A stretch of 24,242 bases of DNA from Clostridia bacterium (GCA_017464225.1 JAFUDW010000089.1:1-24242), one strand, 5' to 3'; numbered from the stretch's first letter, positions 15,903-23,590 are shown. The notes: generated by a model not told the origin, from the sequence alone. Translations and numbers: made by a program.

Positions 15903-17366
15903 ATGTATGATATTCTGATCATTGGCGCGGGAGTCACCGGCTGCGCCGTGGCCAGGCAATTGTGCCACTACCAGGGGAAATTTGCCGTGCTCGAAGCGGC
16001 GGAGGATGTGGCTGACGGCGCCAGCAAGGCCAACAGCGGCATCGTGCACGCAGGCTTTGACGCCAAGCCCGGCACGAAGAAGGCCTATTATAACGTGAAG
16101 GGCGCGAAAATGTACGCCAAGCTGGCCAAGGATATGAACGTGCCCTATGATCCCATCGGCGCGCTGGTGATCGGGTTTACGGACGAGGACCGGGAAACCA
16201 TTCAAAAGCTGTACGACCAGGGGCAGAAAAACGGGGTGGAGCAGCTGCGGATATTGGGCCGGGAAGAAATTTTGCAAATGGAGCCCAACACCAACCCCGA
16301 CGTAACATGCGCCCTGTACGCCCCCACCAGCGCGGTGGTGAGCCCCTATGAAATGACGCTGGCGCTGAGTTACCACGCCGCCGACAACGGGGTGGAGTTC
16401 ATTTTTGACGCGCCGGTGAGCGCCATGCGCAAAGACGGCGGCAACGGCTGGGTGGTAACCACCCCCAAGGGCGAATTCAGCGCCCGGGCGGTGATCAACT
16501 GTGCCGGCATCGGCGCCGCGGCGCTGCACAACATGATTTCCGATCAGCCGGTGCGCCTGATCCCCCGTCGGGGCGAATATTACCTGCTGGACCACACGGT
16601 GAAATACCCCTTCAGCCGCACCATGTTCCAGGTGCCATCCAAGATGGGCAAAGGCGTGCTGATTTCCCCCACCGCCCACGGCAACGCCCTGCTGGGCCCC
16701 TCGGCGGAGGATATCGACGACGGTTTCGATACCGCCACCACCCGGCAGGGGCTGGATTTCGTGCTGGATAAATGCCGCCTGACCTGGCCCAAGGTCAACA
16801 TCCGCCCGGTGATCACCACCTTCTCCGGCGTGCGCGCCCACCCCGATACAGACGATTTTATCATCGGCCCGGTGAGCGGCGCGGCGGAAGGCGCGTTTGA
16901 GGCCATCGGCATCGAAAGCCCGGGCCTGAGCGCCGCCCCCGCCGTGGGCGAGGAATTGGGCGATATGGCGGCCCACTATTTGAAGCTGCCCGACGCCCGG
17001 ATGGTGAAGCCCGCGGTTCCGCTGCTCAAGCTCTTCTCCGCCATGAGCGAGGAGGAGCGGGCGGAAGCCTGCCGCGCAAACCCAGATTACGGCCGCATCG
17101 TGTGCCGGTGCGAGGTGGTCACGGAGGCGGAGATCCGCGACGCCATCCGCCGCCCGGTGGGCGCCCGGTCCATCGACGGGGTGAAGCGCCGCACCCGGGC
17201 CGGCATGGGCCGGTGCCAGGGTGGGTTCTGCTCCCCCCGGGTCATGGAGATCCTGTGCGAGGAACGGGGGGTTTCGCCCCTGGAAATCACCAAGAGCGGC
17301 GGGGAAAGCCGCCTGCTGGTGGGCACGCTGAACGATATTGCAAAGGAGGCGCGGGGCCATGCGTGA
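15903..17366 (+). CDS. FAD-dependent oxidoreductase with C-terminal [2Fe-2S] domain (GlpA-like)
   Basis: The 487-residue product begins with an FAD-binding Rossmann motif (ILIIGAGVTGCAVARQL) and carries a DAO/GlpA-like fold (ANSGIVHAGFDAKPGTKKAY, GVRAHPDTDDFIIGP). The C-terminal BFD-type iron-sulfur domain has cysteines C401, C403, C438 and C443. This architecture is that of the anaerobic glycerol-3-phosphate dehydrogenase large subunit and relatives. Oxidation of glycerol-3-phosphate or a similar 2-hydroxy acid is likely but not proven. AGGAGAGG precedes the ATG. The stop overlaps the next start (ATGCGTGA). No glycerol kinase or transporter lies nearby. Confidence 0.88.
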   Translation: MYDILIIGAGVTGCAVARQLCHYQGKFAVLEAAEDVADGASKANSGIVHAGFDAKPGTKKAYYNVKGAKMYAKLAKDMNVPYDPIGALVIGFTDEDRETIQKLYDQGQKNGVEQLRILGREEILQMEPNTNPDVTCALYAPTSAVVSPYEMTLALSYHAADNGVEFIFDAPVSAMRKDGGNGWVVTTPKGEFSARAVINCAGIGAAALHNMISDQPVRLIPRRGEYYLLDHTVKYPFSRTMFQVPSKMGKGVLISPTAHGNALLGPSAEDIDDGFDTATTRQGLDFVLDKCRLTWPKVNIRPVITTFSGVRAHPDTDDFIIGPVSGAAEGAFEAIGIESPGLSAAPAVGEELGDMAAHYLKLPDARMVKPAVPLLKLFSAMSEEERAEACRANPDYGRIVCRCEVVTEAEIRDAIRRPVGARSIDGVKRRTRAGMGRCQGGFCSPRVMEILCEERGVSPLEITKSGGESRLLVGTLNDIAKEARGHA

Positions 17367-18639
17367 GGAAAGCATTCAGGTGGATGTATTGGTCATTGGC
17401 GCGGGGCCCGCGGGCCTGGCCGCCGCCATTGCGGCAAAAAATCAGGGGATCGACAGCCTGATCGTGCTGGAAAGAGAAGATCAGCCCGGCGGCATCCTGC
17501 GCCAGTGCATCCATAACGGCTTCGGCCTGCACCGCTTTAAGGAAGAACTGACCGGGCCGGAATACGCCCAGCGGGATATCGACGCCGCCCGGGAAATGCG
17601 CATCGATATCCGCACCGGGGTCACGGTGCTGAGCGTATCGCCCGAAAAACGGGTGACCGCCGTCAGCCGGGAAAGCGGGCTGCAGATTTTTGAGGCCAAG
17701 GCCATCGTGCTGGCCATGGGCTGCCGGGAGCGGCCCCGGGGGGCCCTGGCCATCCCCGGCACCCGGTGCGCCGGCATTTACAGCGCCGGCACCGCCCAGA
17801 AATTCGTCAACCTGGAGGGCTATATGCCCGGCCGCCGGGTGGTGATCCTGGGCAGCGGCGATATCGGCTTGATCATGGCCCGGCGTATGACGCTGCAGGG
17901 CGCCAAGGTGCTGGCCTGCGTGGAATTGATGCCCTACTCCAGCGGCCTGAACCGCAACATCGTGCAGTGCCTGCAGGATTATGATATCCCGCTGTATCTG
18001 TCCCACACGGTGATCGATATTCACGGGCGGGAGCGGCTGACCGGCGTCACGGTGGCTCAGGTGGATGAAAACCGCCGGCCCATCCCCGGCACGGAAATGG
18101 AATTCGCGTGCGATACGCTGCTTCTGTCGGTGGGCCTGATTCCGGAAAACGAATTGTCCGCCGGGGCTGGGATCGAATTGAGCCCCGTGACCAGCGGCGC
18201 GGTGGTCAGCGATACGCTGGAAACCAGCGTGCCCGGCGTGTTCGCCTGCGGAAACGTGCTGCACGTGCACGATTTGGTGGATCACGTGAGCAACGAATCC
18301 TTCCGGGCCGGCGAAATGGCCGCCCGCTTCGCGAAGGGCGAGCGGCGGGAAGGCCGGGAGATCCCCGTAAGGGACGGCCGGGGCGTGCGGGGCGTGGTGC
18401 CGCAAAAGCTGCTGCTGGACGATGAAAACAAAGGTGTCGATTTGATGTTCCGCCCGGACCGGGTGTACCGGGATCATTACCTGACCGTGTATGCCGATGG
18501 AAAGGCCCTTTCCTCCGTGAAGAAAATGATCCTGACCCCCGGAGAAATGGTGGTGCAGCCCCTGAACGAAAAAATGCTGGCCGCCTGCCGGGACGCGAAG
18601 GAGATTTCCGTGGCCATCACCGAAGAAAAAGCGGTGTGA
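17359..18639 (+). CDS. NAD(P)/FAD-dependent oxidoreductase, partner of the GlpA-like protein
   Basis: The 426-residue product has an N-terminal FAD motif (VLVIGAGPAGLAAAIAA), a second dinucleotide-binding motif in the middle (VVILGSGDIGLIMARRM), and a C-terminal block HVHDLVDHVSNESFRAGEMA. It is the usual second gene after GlpA-like FAD/[2Fe-2S] proteins in Firmicutes and probably passes electrons to or from NAD(P). AAGGAGG at 17343-17349 and an overlap with the previous stop indicate translational coupling. A short DUF1667-type gene often follows these pairs, but here a strong terminator follows directly. Confidence 0.88.
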   Translation: MREESIQVDVLVIGAGPAGLAAAIAAKNQGIDSLIVLEREDQPGGILRQCIHNGFGLHRFKEELTGPEYAQRDIDAAREMRIDIRTGVTVLSVSPEKRVTAVSRESGLQIFEAKAIVLAMGCRERPRGALAIPGTRCAGIYSAGTAQKFVNLEGYMPGRRVVILGSGDIGLIMARRMTLQGAKVLACVELMPYSSGLNRNIVQCLQDYDIPLYLSHTVIDIHGRERLTGVTVAQVDENRRPIPGTEMEFACDTLLLSVGLIPENELSAGAGIELSPVTSGAVVSDTLETSVPGVFACGNVLHVHDLVDHVSNESFRAGEMAARFAKGERREGREIPVRDGRGVRGVVPQKLLLDDENKGVDLMFRPDRVYRDHYLTVYADGKALSSVKKMILTPGEMVVQPLNEKMLAACRDAKEISVAITEEKAV

Positions 18640-18655
18640 CGACGCGAAAATAAAA

Positions 18656-18718
18656 GCGCTGTTCCCCTTTCCAGCCGGGAAAAACCTTCCCGGTTGGCCA
18701 AGGGAACAGCGTTTTTTT
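18656..18718 (+). terminator. long compound terminator of the oxidoreductase operon
   Basis: The outer stem GCGCTGTTCCC/GGGAACAGCG encloses an inner stem CCAGCCGGGAA/TTCCCGGTTGG, followed by TTTTTTT. It sits 17 bases past the operon stop and marks the end of the GC-rich chromosomal block. Confidence 0.85.
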
Positions 18719-18721
18719 GCA

Positions 18722-18915
18722 ATGAACCGCCCGATCAAAACGATCGATCCGGTTGATTTTCGCATCCTTCCACCTGCGCCTTTGTTCAGTATCCGATTCC
18801 CATTGCCTGTGGTACAAAAAGACGCGTCGATCCTGGCGCCGAGATCCTCCGCCTGCACCGCGGTCAGCGGCGATGCAAGCAAGAGAAGCGTTAGCAGGAT
18901 GGATAAGCATTTCAT
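18722..18915 (-). pseudogene. 5' remnant of a secreted-protein gene
   Basis: Starting at 18915 on the minus strand, the translation gives a clear signal peptide: a short basic start (MKC), the run LSILLTLLLLASPLTAV, and an AxA-type cleavage site before EDLGARIDASF. After about 50 further residues the frame runs into the terminator and antisense of the oxidoreductase gene with no recognisable content. I read it as the front part of a gene broken during insertion or deletion. The 3' limit is approximate. A weak AGAAGAGA-type ribosome site precedes it. No intact copy is seen here. Confidence 0.35.
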
Positions 18916-18950
18916 GTCGTTCTCTTCTTTCGTGCAATGGGAGGGGGTCG

Positions 18951-19073
18951 ATGAAAAAAAGAAAAGGCCGTTTCTCCATCTCTGAAAACAGACGGATGAC
19001 GGGGATTTTCCATAAAGCAGTATTAGCCAGAAATTCAGAAAAGGCATCTGCGTACTGGATTGGTCAATACTGA
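18951..19073 (+). CDS. 40-residue basic protein upstream of tnpV
   Basis: This is a short frame with a strong GGAGGGGG ribosome binding site six bases or so before the ATG. It encodes 40 residues beginning MKKRKGRFSISENRRM and ending SAYWIGQY. It ends 18 bases before tnpV and could be co-transcribed with it. It is basic, as a small DNA-binding or leader-type peptide might be. It could also be a remnant of a longer gene. I know no family for it. Confidence 0.45.
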   Translation: MKKRKGRFSISENRRMTGIFHKAVLARNSEKASAYWIGQY

Positions 19074-19091
19074 AATATGGAGGAAAGCGCA

Positions 19092-19469
19092 ATGAAATCC
19101 CTGTTTGAAGAACTTGGCGGCACCTACACCCTGGGCAAAGACGGTATGTATTATCCGAACCTGATGATTGATGATAACGATCAGCGTCCCATCGGGAAAT
19201 GGGGCAGAATGCACAGGACATACCTGGAGGAAGTACATCCCGGCTTGTATGAAAGGCTGATCCTAAACGGCAGCCTTCATAGGCATCTGGCGGACGCGAA
19301 CGAGAGAGCAGAGGCCATGATGAAACTGCTAACAAAGCAGATGAAGGACCGAGAGGAAATTACGGAACGTCTGAAAGCTGAGCAGCCCATGGTATGGGTG
19401 AACAAAATGAACAACATTCGCAGTCGAGCTGAAGAAATCGTCATGGAAGAAGTCATTAACACCCTGTAA
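19092..19469 (+). CDS. tnpV: TnpV family transposon protein
   Basis: The 125-residue product matches the TnpV family first named in the clostridial mobilizable transposon Tn4451. It has the start MKSLFEELGGTYTLGKDGMY, then PNLMIDDNDQRPIGKWGRMH and the conserved end VWVNKMNNIRSRAEEIV. The molecular role is not established. These genes mark Tn4451-like and related mobilizable elements. The start at 19092 follows GGAGG at 19079-19083. An in-frame ATG at 19077 overlaps that site and is unlikely. A terminator follows directly. AT-richer codon use than in the genes left of 18650 supports transfer. Confidence 0.88.
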   Translation: MKSLFEELGGTYTLGKDGMYYPNLMIDDNDQRPIGKWGRMHRTYLEEVHPGLYERLILNGSLHRHLADANERAEAMMKLLTKQMKDREEITERLKAEQPMVWVNKMNNIRSRAEEIVMEEVINTL

Positions 19470-19475
19470 ACATAG

Positions 19476-19513
19476 CAGCCGCTGGCGGAATCAACCACGC
19501 CAGCGGCTGTTTC
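19476..19513 (+). terminator. terminator of tnpV
   Basis: CAGCCGCTGGCG (19476-19487) pairs perfectly over 12 bases with CGCCAGCGGCTG (19498-19509), with a short T run after. A diverged copy of this hairpin occurs at about 19709-19757. Confidence 0.7.
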
Positions 19514-19676
19514 GCACTATTACAATTTATCGGTGATGTTTTGTATCATGTTACAGATGCTTTACTTGTTTATCATGAGATTCAATAAACCCACTTTCGT
19601 TTCTCTTCGGTTTCTATAATTTGATTGTAGCATCATGATTATAACACGCCTTGAAAAGAAACTTGACCAGAGAACC

Positions 19677-19757
19677 ATGGAAGGAGAACATTAACCCCTT
19701 TAAACAGAGTGGCCGCCGGCATAATCATTCCGATCCTGCCAGCGGCGTTTGTTTTTA
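19677..19757 (+). pseudogene. decayed second copy of the tnpV 3' end and terminator
   Basis: ATGGAAGGAGAACATTAAC (from 19677) aligns with ATGGAAGAAGTCATTAAC at the end of tnpV (from 19443). The match continues through TAAACA, the left stem (GCCGCCGGC against GCCGCTGGC), AATCA and the right stem CCAGCGGC. No coding sequence upstream of it matches tnpV, so only the tail survives. The AT-rich stretch 19514-19676 between the copies shows no gene. Confidence 0.55.
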
Positions 19758-19821
19758 AGATTATTTTACAAGAACGGGATACTTTGCAATATCGGCTTTG
19801 TGGGAGTCTTTTTTCGCTGCG

Positions 19822-20979
19822 TCAATCCTTTTCGGGTATGTTGATTTTTATGATCTGAACGTCTGAGAGCCCTTGATCCATTTCAACTCCTTCTTTGGCC
19901 CATGAATAGACCGGAAGTAGTTGGAGATACAGTTTGTCCGTTTCCAAGGGGCCGCCAAGAGTCCAGAAATCACGCATGTATGCGCTTTGGGTCTCCATAT
20001 CCAGGATTTCGGGTCCGCTGGAAAAGCTGCCTTCATCAAGAAAACTCATGGAGGATGGATCAATGGCAATGAACCTGTATTCCAACAACTGCTCAGCTGA
20101 CTGTCTGCTGCCTGTATGATAATAGAGTTCTACCTGTGTGTCGAGCCGTGTTGGCAGCAAAACCATTCGATCCAAGGAAACAAGAATATCTCCCGCCGTA
20201 ACAGTCTGCTGCACATCAATTTCAATTTCTTGCACATTTTCAACCGGAAGACGGAAATCAAGAGTTTTCGTTGTGAGCGGGTCATCGCTGCTATCATCAA
20301 AGACACCGACTTCCCATTCCACTTCAACTTCACCATTTTCCACTTCCAGATAATTGGCACTGGTGATGCTGACAAGCGTCGTATCATTTTCAATCCATTC
20401 ATCACCTGAGACGATGGGATAAGTGCCTTTTTGCTGGGCGTTGACATATACATGGATCATCGATAAGCCTTTTTGTTTGGCATAATCACTGAGCGTGATT
20501 TCATCATCGACTCCTGCCAGTTCCTTGATGTATTGGCGTGCCAGTGTTACATCCGGATCACAGATTGTCTCACTCGGAAGGATCATTGTTGTTTCGTTTT
20601 CCAAACAGCTGACTTCTGTAACTATGATGATTTTGTTTCCAGCAGCATAGGCATCACGAACATGAAAGCGAACCCCTTCAAAATCCAATGTTAAATCCTG
20701 ATTAAATCCCGACTCAAAGTTCTCATCAACTTTGCCTTCGACTACATTCCTGATATAGTCAGCGATTTTCCAGCCGCTCAACTCTAAAGCCAAAGCAGTT
20801 ACTGAGATCAGCATGAGTGCGATAGTCAACACCGTAACGATTGAGAATTTCTTTTTCACTTTCACTTCTCCTTTGGATGCGGCTACGACCCGCCGTGCCA
20901 GATAGGGATTTCCCTCCAAGCCGGACATCATTCGATTCATCGCTGACTTGATGCGTTCATCTTCCCTGTTTTCCGTCAT
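19822..20979 (-). CDS. membrane anti-sigma-factor-like protein
   Basis: The 385-residue product has an N-terminal cytoplasmic part of about 44 residues, one membrane segment at about 45-65 (IVTVLTIALMLISVTALAL), and a large extracellular beta-rich domain. This resembles DUF4179-type proteins that pair with ECF sigma factors. Its start overlaps the sigma stop (ATGA, 20976-20979), the classical layout of a sigma/anti-sigma operon. By analogy it would hold the sigma factor inactive until an external signal. The sensor ligand is unknown. Codon use is more AT-rich than in the chromosomal genes on the left. Confidence 0.75.
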   Translation of the reverse strand: MTENREDERIKSAMNRMMSGLEGNPYLARRVVAASKGEVKVKKKFSIVTVLTIALMLISVTALALELSGWKIADYIRNVVEGKVDENFESGFNQDLTLDFEGVRFHVRDAYAAGNKIIIVTEVSCLENETTMILPSETICDPDVTLARQYIKELAGVDDEITLSDYAKQKGLSMIHVYVNAQQKGTYPIVSGDEWIENDTTLVSITSANYLEVENGEVEVEWEVGVFDDSSDDPLTTKTLDFRLPVENVQEIEIDVQQTVTAGDILVSLDRMVLLPTRLDTQVELYYHTGSRQSAEQLLEYRFIAIDPSSMSFLDEGSFSSGPEILDMETQSAYMRDFWTLGGPLETDKLYLQLLPVYSWAKEGVEMDQGLSDVQIIKINIPEKD

Positions 20980-21503
20980 GACAGATCACATCCTTTCTCT
21001 ATCAATTCTTTTCTGAGTTTTTCCTTTGCCCGTTTTAGTCTGCTGCTGACAGCCTGCTGCGTGATTCCTAAAGCATCAGCCGCCTCGTATGTGGTCATCC
21101 CTTCAAAGCTGCACAGAAGAATGACTTCCCTGAGCTTGATCGGCAGCGCCATGACGGATTCCATGATTTCCCTGTCGCCGTCTTCCAATTGCGCCGTCTG
21201 TTCCGGCAGCTGACTGAGATCGACTCTTCTGTCAACAAACCGAAACCACCGACCGCGAAGCATATCCCGGCAGGTATTCATGGCAATTTTGAATATCCAG
21301 GTTTTTTCGCTGCTGTTTCCTTTGAAAGAGTCAAGACTCTGATAGACTTTGACAAATGTCTCCTGCACTGCATCTTCAGCGAGACCTCGATCATGAAGAA
21401 ACGTGAAGCAGACTTTCAGCAGGCTAACCTGATACCTGTCAACAAGTGCTTCCAGTTTCTCATCTCTGGTGATCGCCGGGCCCTTGGCCACCACCGTGTT
21501 CAT
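20976..21503 (-). CDS. ECF-type RNA polymerase sigma factor
   Basis: The 175-residue product has sigma region 2 (VCFTFLHDRGLAEDAVQETF through SEKTWIFKIAMNTCRDMLR) and region 4 (LPIKLREVILLCSFEGMTTY, then ADALGITQQAVSSRLKRAKE), with no region 1 or 3, as in extracytoplasmic-function sigma factors. The start at 21503 (MNTVVAK) follows GGGAGG. The longer upstream frame has no ribosome site. It is translationally coupled to the anti-sigma gene. Targets are unknown and may include its own promoter. Confidence 0.9.
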   Translation of the reverse strand: MNTVVAKGPAITRDEKLEALVDRYQVSLLKVCFTFLHDRGLAEDAVQETFVKVYQSLDSFKGNSSEKTWIFKIAMNTCRDMLRGRWFRFVDRRVDLSQLPEQTAQLEDGDREIMESVMALPIKLREVILLCSFEGMTTYEAADALGITQQAVSSRLKRAKEKLRKELIEKGCDLS

Positions 21504-21596
21504 CAGCTCATCGCCTCCCTTCACTTGAACAGACGAAAATAATAAGCAAATGACAACATCGCTCGAAAAAACAAAGTTTAAAAGTTTAATCATTTA

Positions 21597-21622
21597 GACG
21601 ATAGACAGAGCTAAAACTTAAA
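21597..21622 (-). promoter_or_regulatory. possible ECF-type autoregulated promoter
   Basis: On the minus strand, TTTAAGTTTT (21613-21622) and CGTC (21597-21600) are spaced roughly as in ECF -35/-10 pairs. The -35 lacks the usual AAC core, so this is weak. Confidence 0.2.
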
Positions 21623-21708
21623 TTCTCAAAAAATTTAGTGGTAGCTCTCTCGACGCCACCTTATTGTTATACGCGATTTCCGGCTTCTATGCTACATCAA
21701 TTTTGTCA

Positions 21709-21727
21709 CATGGCACATGGTGCCATG
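21709..21727. promoter_or_regulatory. perfect dyad, possible operator
   Basis: CATGGCAC-ATG-GTGCCATG is a perfect palindrome with 8-base arms in the gene-poor stretch 21504-21830, between the sigma operon and the divergent 368-residue gene. It has the size of a repressor site. It has no T run, and it lies about 100 bases upstream of the start codon. Confidence 0.4.
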
Positions 21728-21830
21728 GATATTCGTAAGTTTAGTCTTTTCAAATGGTTGCCGGCATGTTATGATAGCAAGGATTGTTTCTTGGTACAAT
21801 TTGAAGTATCAGTATGAATGGAGAATCAGG

Positions 21831-22937
21831 ATGGCGAAAGAGGAATCTGGCAATAGCTATTCCATAACGGATGAGGAATACACCCGGATGCGGAAAGCGG
21901 AATACAGTTCCTACGAGTATTATGGTGAAGATGTGGATGAAGCCTACGATGAGAATGAGGATGACGGCTATCCCGATGTAGTGGAGCACGATGAAAGCGG
22001 CGTCGTATATGACCTGAAAACGGATTTCATTGTACTGCTCCCCGGCGAGATCATCCGCATCCCGCAGGACAGCAACCTTGCTTGGATGACTATGTTCTAT
22101 GCACTGCCCAAGGAACTGATAGCTAAGCGACCTGCATATATGGAATTGCCAAGGAATATCGTGAAGCTGATAGAAAGCGAAAAGTACAGGAAGCTCATCG
22201 AGAAGGATGCTTTCCTGGAGCTGGTATGGGATAGTTACGCCTGGTCTATCTGGCAGGCTATTCAGGTGCCGGATGGCAAGGGTGGCTATAAGGAAGTGCC
22301 GGGGGATTGGCAAAACTATTCCGGCGATTTTCCCATTTGGCGGCTGGTCTATAGCATCATTCCCTACTTCCGTATGACATATGAAACAAGAATGGAATGG
22401 AGCTTCCAACGGCTGTTTACCATGCCGCAAAATTCAAGTCTTCCCTGGTTGGATTGGCGGCATTTTTCCAATCTTGTTTTCAACCTGACGGACATGATTG
22501 TGAAAGAACAAAAATTGCAGCCTGTCATTGACGAGGTATGGAATCATCGCCAGCCGGAGGATTACACCGGGTACAATCTCAAGCGGGGTGAATTTCTGCG
22601 GAAGTGGAATCACAGCCGCTACTATCAGCATGCCTCGGTAGAGCAGATGATGGATGACAAAATTGATGTACCCGATACGCGGATGGCGTTTGACAGGAAG
22701 GTGCTTTCAGAGCAGCTGGTGGAGCAGTTTGAAGCGACGCTGTCCCAAAAGGATAAAACGATTTTAGATTTGCGGATGAAAGGACGGACGCTGCAGGAAA
22801 TCGCAGATGTCGTGGACTATGAAACGCCCAGCGCTGTGTCGAAACGCATCGACAAAATTGCGGAGCAGTATGAAGCATTTATCAATCCGCTGCCCGAAGG
22901 CGCAGAACGAGTAAATCCGGAGAAAAAACGCCCCTAA
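21831..22937 (+). CDS. mobile-element protein with sigma region 4-like C-terminus
   Basis: The 368-residue product is not a family I can name with certainty. The N-terminus is acidic (EYYGEDVDEAYDENEDDGYP). The middle is Trp-rich, with DAFLELVWDSYAWSIWQAIQ and LPWLDWRHFSNLVFN. The C-terminus is a helix-turn-helix of sigma region 4 type (LSQKDKTILDLRMKGRTLQE, then IADVVDYETPSAVSKRIDKI). It is probably a DNA-binding regulator of the element, acting on transfer genes downstream. The start at 21831 follows GGAG with 7-base spacing. Longer in-frame starts lack a site. The DUF3847-type gene follows after a hairpin terminator. Confidence 0.7.
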   Translation: MAKEESGNSYSITDEEYTRMRKAEYSSYEYYGEDVDEAYDENEDDGYPDVVEHDESGVVYDLKTDFIVLLPGEIIRIPQDSNLAWMTMFYALPKELIAKRPAYMELPRNIVKLIESEKYRKLIEKDAFLELVWDSYAWSIWQAIQVPDGKGGYKEVPGDWQNYSGDFPIWRLVYSIIPYFRMTYETRMEWSFQRLFTMPQNSSLPWLDWRHFSNLVFNLTDMIVKEQKLQPVIDEVWNHRQPEDYTGYNLKRGEFLRKWNHSRYYQHASVEQMMDDKIDVPDTRMAFDRKVLSEQLVEQFEATLSQKDKTILDLRMKGRTLQEIADVVDYETPSAVSKRIDKIAEQYEAFINPLPEGAERVNPEKKRP

Positions 22938-23032
22938 AATCTTATCAAAAAAATTTTTTCATCCAGGAAAAAAACGGCCTTTTTCAAGCCAATGAATATT
23001 GGAGGGGGAAAATCCCCTCACCCGCAATCACA

Positions 23033-23059
23033 GCCATCGGTTTTGCCGGTGGCTTTTTT
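23033..23059 (+). terminator. terminator after the 368-residue gene
   Basis: The stem GCCATCGG/CCGGTGGC (one G-T pair) has loop TTTTG and is followed by TTTTTT. It lies 95 bases after the stop and 51 bases before the next start. Confidence 0.75.
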
Positions 23060-23109
23060 GTGTGTGGAAAAATAGTGCCGGAAGGCAACAACGGGAAGGA
23101 GGTGATTCT

Positions 23110-23442
23110 ATGACGAAACGGATGGATCAGCTGCTGGAAAAGCAGAAGAAGCTGCTGGCAAAAAAGCAGCAGGCCGAAGCAGAAGAGAAAGCAGTGCAGA
23201 AGCAGATCAAGGAACTGGCACGAAACGAACGCACCCATCGGCTGTGCAATCGCGGCGGTTATGTGGAAAAGCTGCTTACTGAACTTGGCGCGCCGGAGCT
23301 TTTGGACGAGGAAGTATACGATCATTTGAAGTATGCTTTGAACACGCCCTATGCGAAAACGCACCTGGCAAACCTGCTGGAAGCCAAACGAAAGGCCGTT
23401 GCCGAGGCCGAGGGAACCGAAACCGGGGATTTGACTGACTAA
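23110..23442 (+). CDS. DUF3847-type small protein of mobilizable elements
   Basis: The 110-residue product has a Lys/Gln-rich coiled-coil N-terminus (QLLEKQKKLLAKKQQAEAEE), then KELARNERTHRLCNRGGYVE and a helical tail. This matches the small accessory proteins usually encoded just before MobA/MobL relaxases in Firmicute elements. It may help the relaxase bind the transfer origin. That role is inferred from context. A near-perfect AAGGAGGTGA site precedes the ATG. The frame is open upstream to 22999, but that part lacks a ribosome site and spans the terminator. Confidence 0.8.
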   Translation: MTKRMDQLLEKQKKLLAKKQQAEAEEKAVQKQIKELARNERTHRLCNRGGYVEKLLTELGAPELLDEEVYDHLKYALNTPYAKTHLANLLEAKRKAVAEAEGTETGDLTD

Positions 23443-23457
23443 GGACCCGGAGTTTAC

Positions 23458-23590
23458 GGAGGGCGCAATTATATGAACTCCGTTCATCCATTGCGCTCTC
23501 CGAGGGCTCCTGCGGAGGGCTCGATGGAGAGAAGCCTTTTGTGGCTTCTCTCCATCAGCAGGGGCGGCCCCCTGCGCCGATTGCATCGGC
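23458..23590. other. oriT: palindrome-rich candidate origin of transfer (oriT)
   Basis: Between the accessory gene and the relaxase are four structures: a nested hairpin (GCGCAAT/ATTGCGC enclosing ATGAAC-TCC-GTTCAT, 23458-23502), a perfect 14-bp stem GATGGAGAGAAGCC/GGCTTCTCTCCATC (23523-23556), GCAGGGG/CCCCTGC (23558-23575) and GCCGAT/ATCGGC (23576-23590). Inverted repeats beside the relaxase gene are typical of oriT. The nick site cannot be placed. The third stem repeats the arms of 234-254, so part of it may belong to the dispersed palindrome family. Confidence 0.45.

Noticed and set aside
14391..17375. A 994-codon minus-strand open frame
   Set aside because: Only the first part (14391-15692) encodes the flippase. 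The rest is antisense of the FAD oxidoreductase gene, open because of GC-rich codon structure, with His/Gly/Ala-rich filler and no motifs.
17287..19335. A 682-codon minus-strand open frame
   Set aside because: It is antisense to the two oxidoreductase genes and tnpV. Only the short signal-peptide segment near 18722-18915 looks protein-like.
22999..23109. N-terminal extension of the DUF3847-type protein
   Set aside because: It covers a terminator hairpin and lacks a ribosome site. The ATG at 23110 has a near-perfect one.
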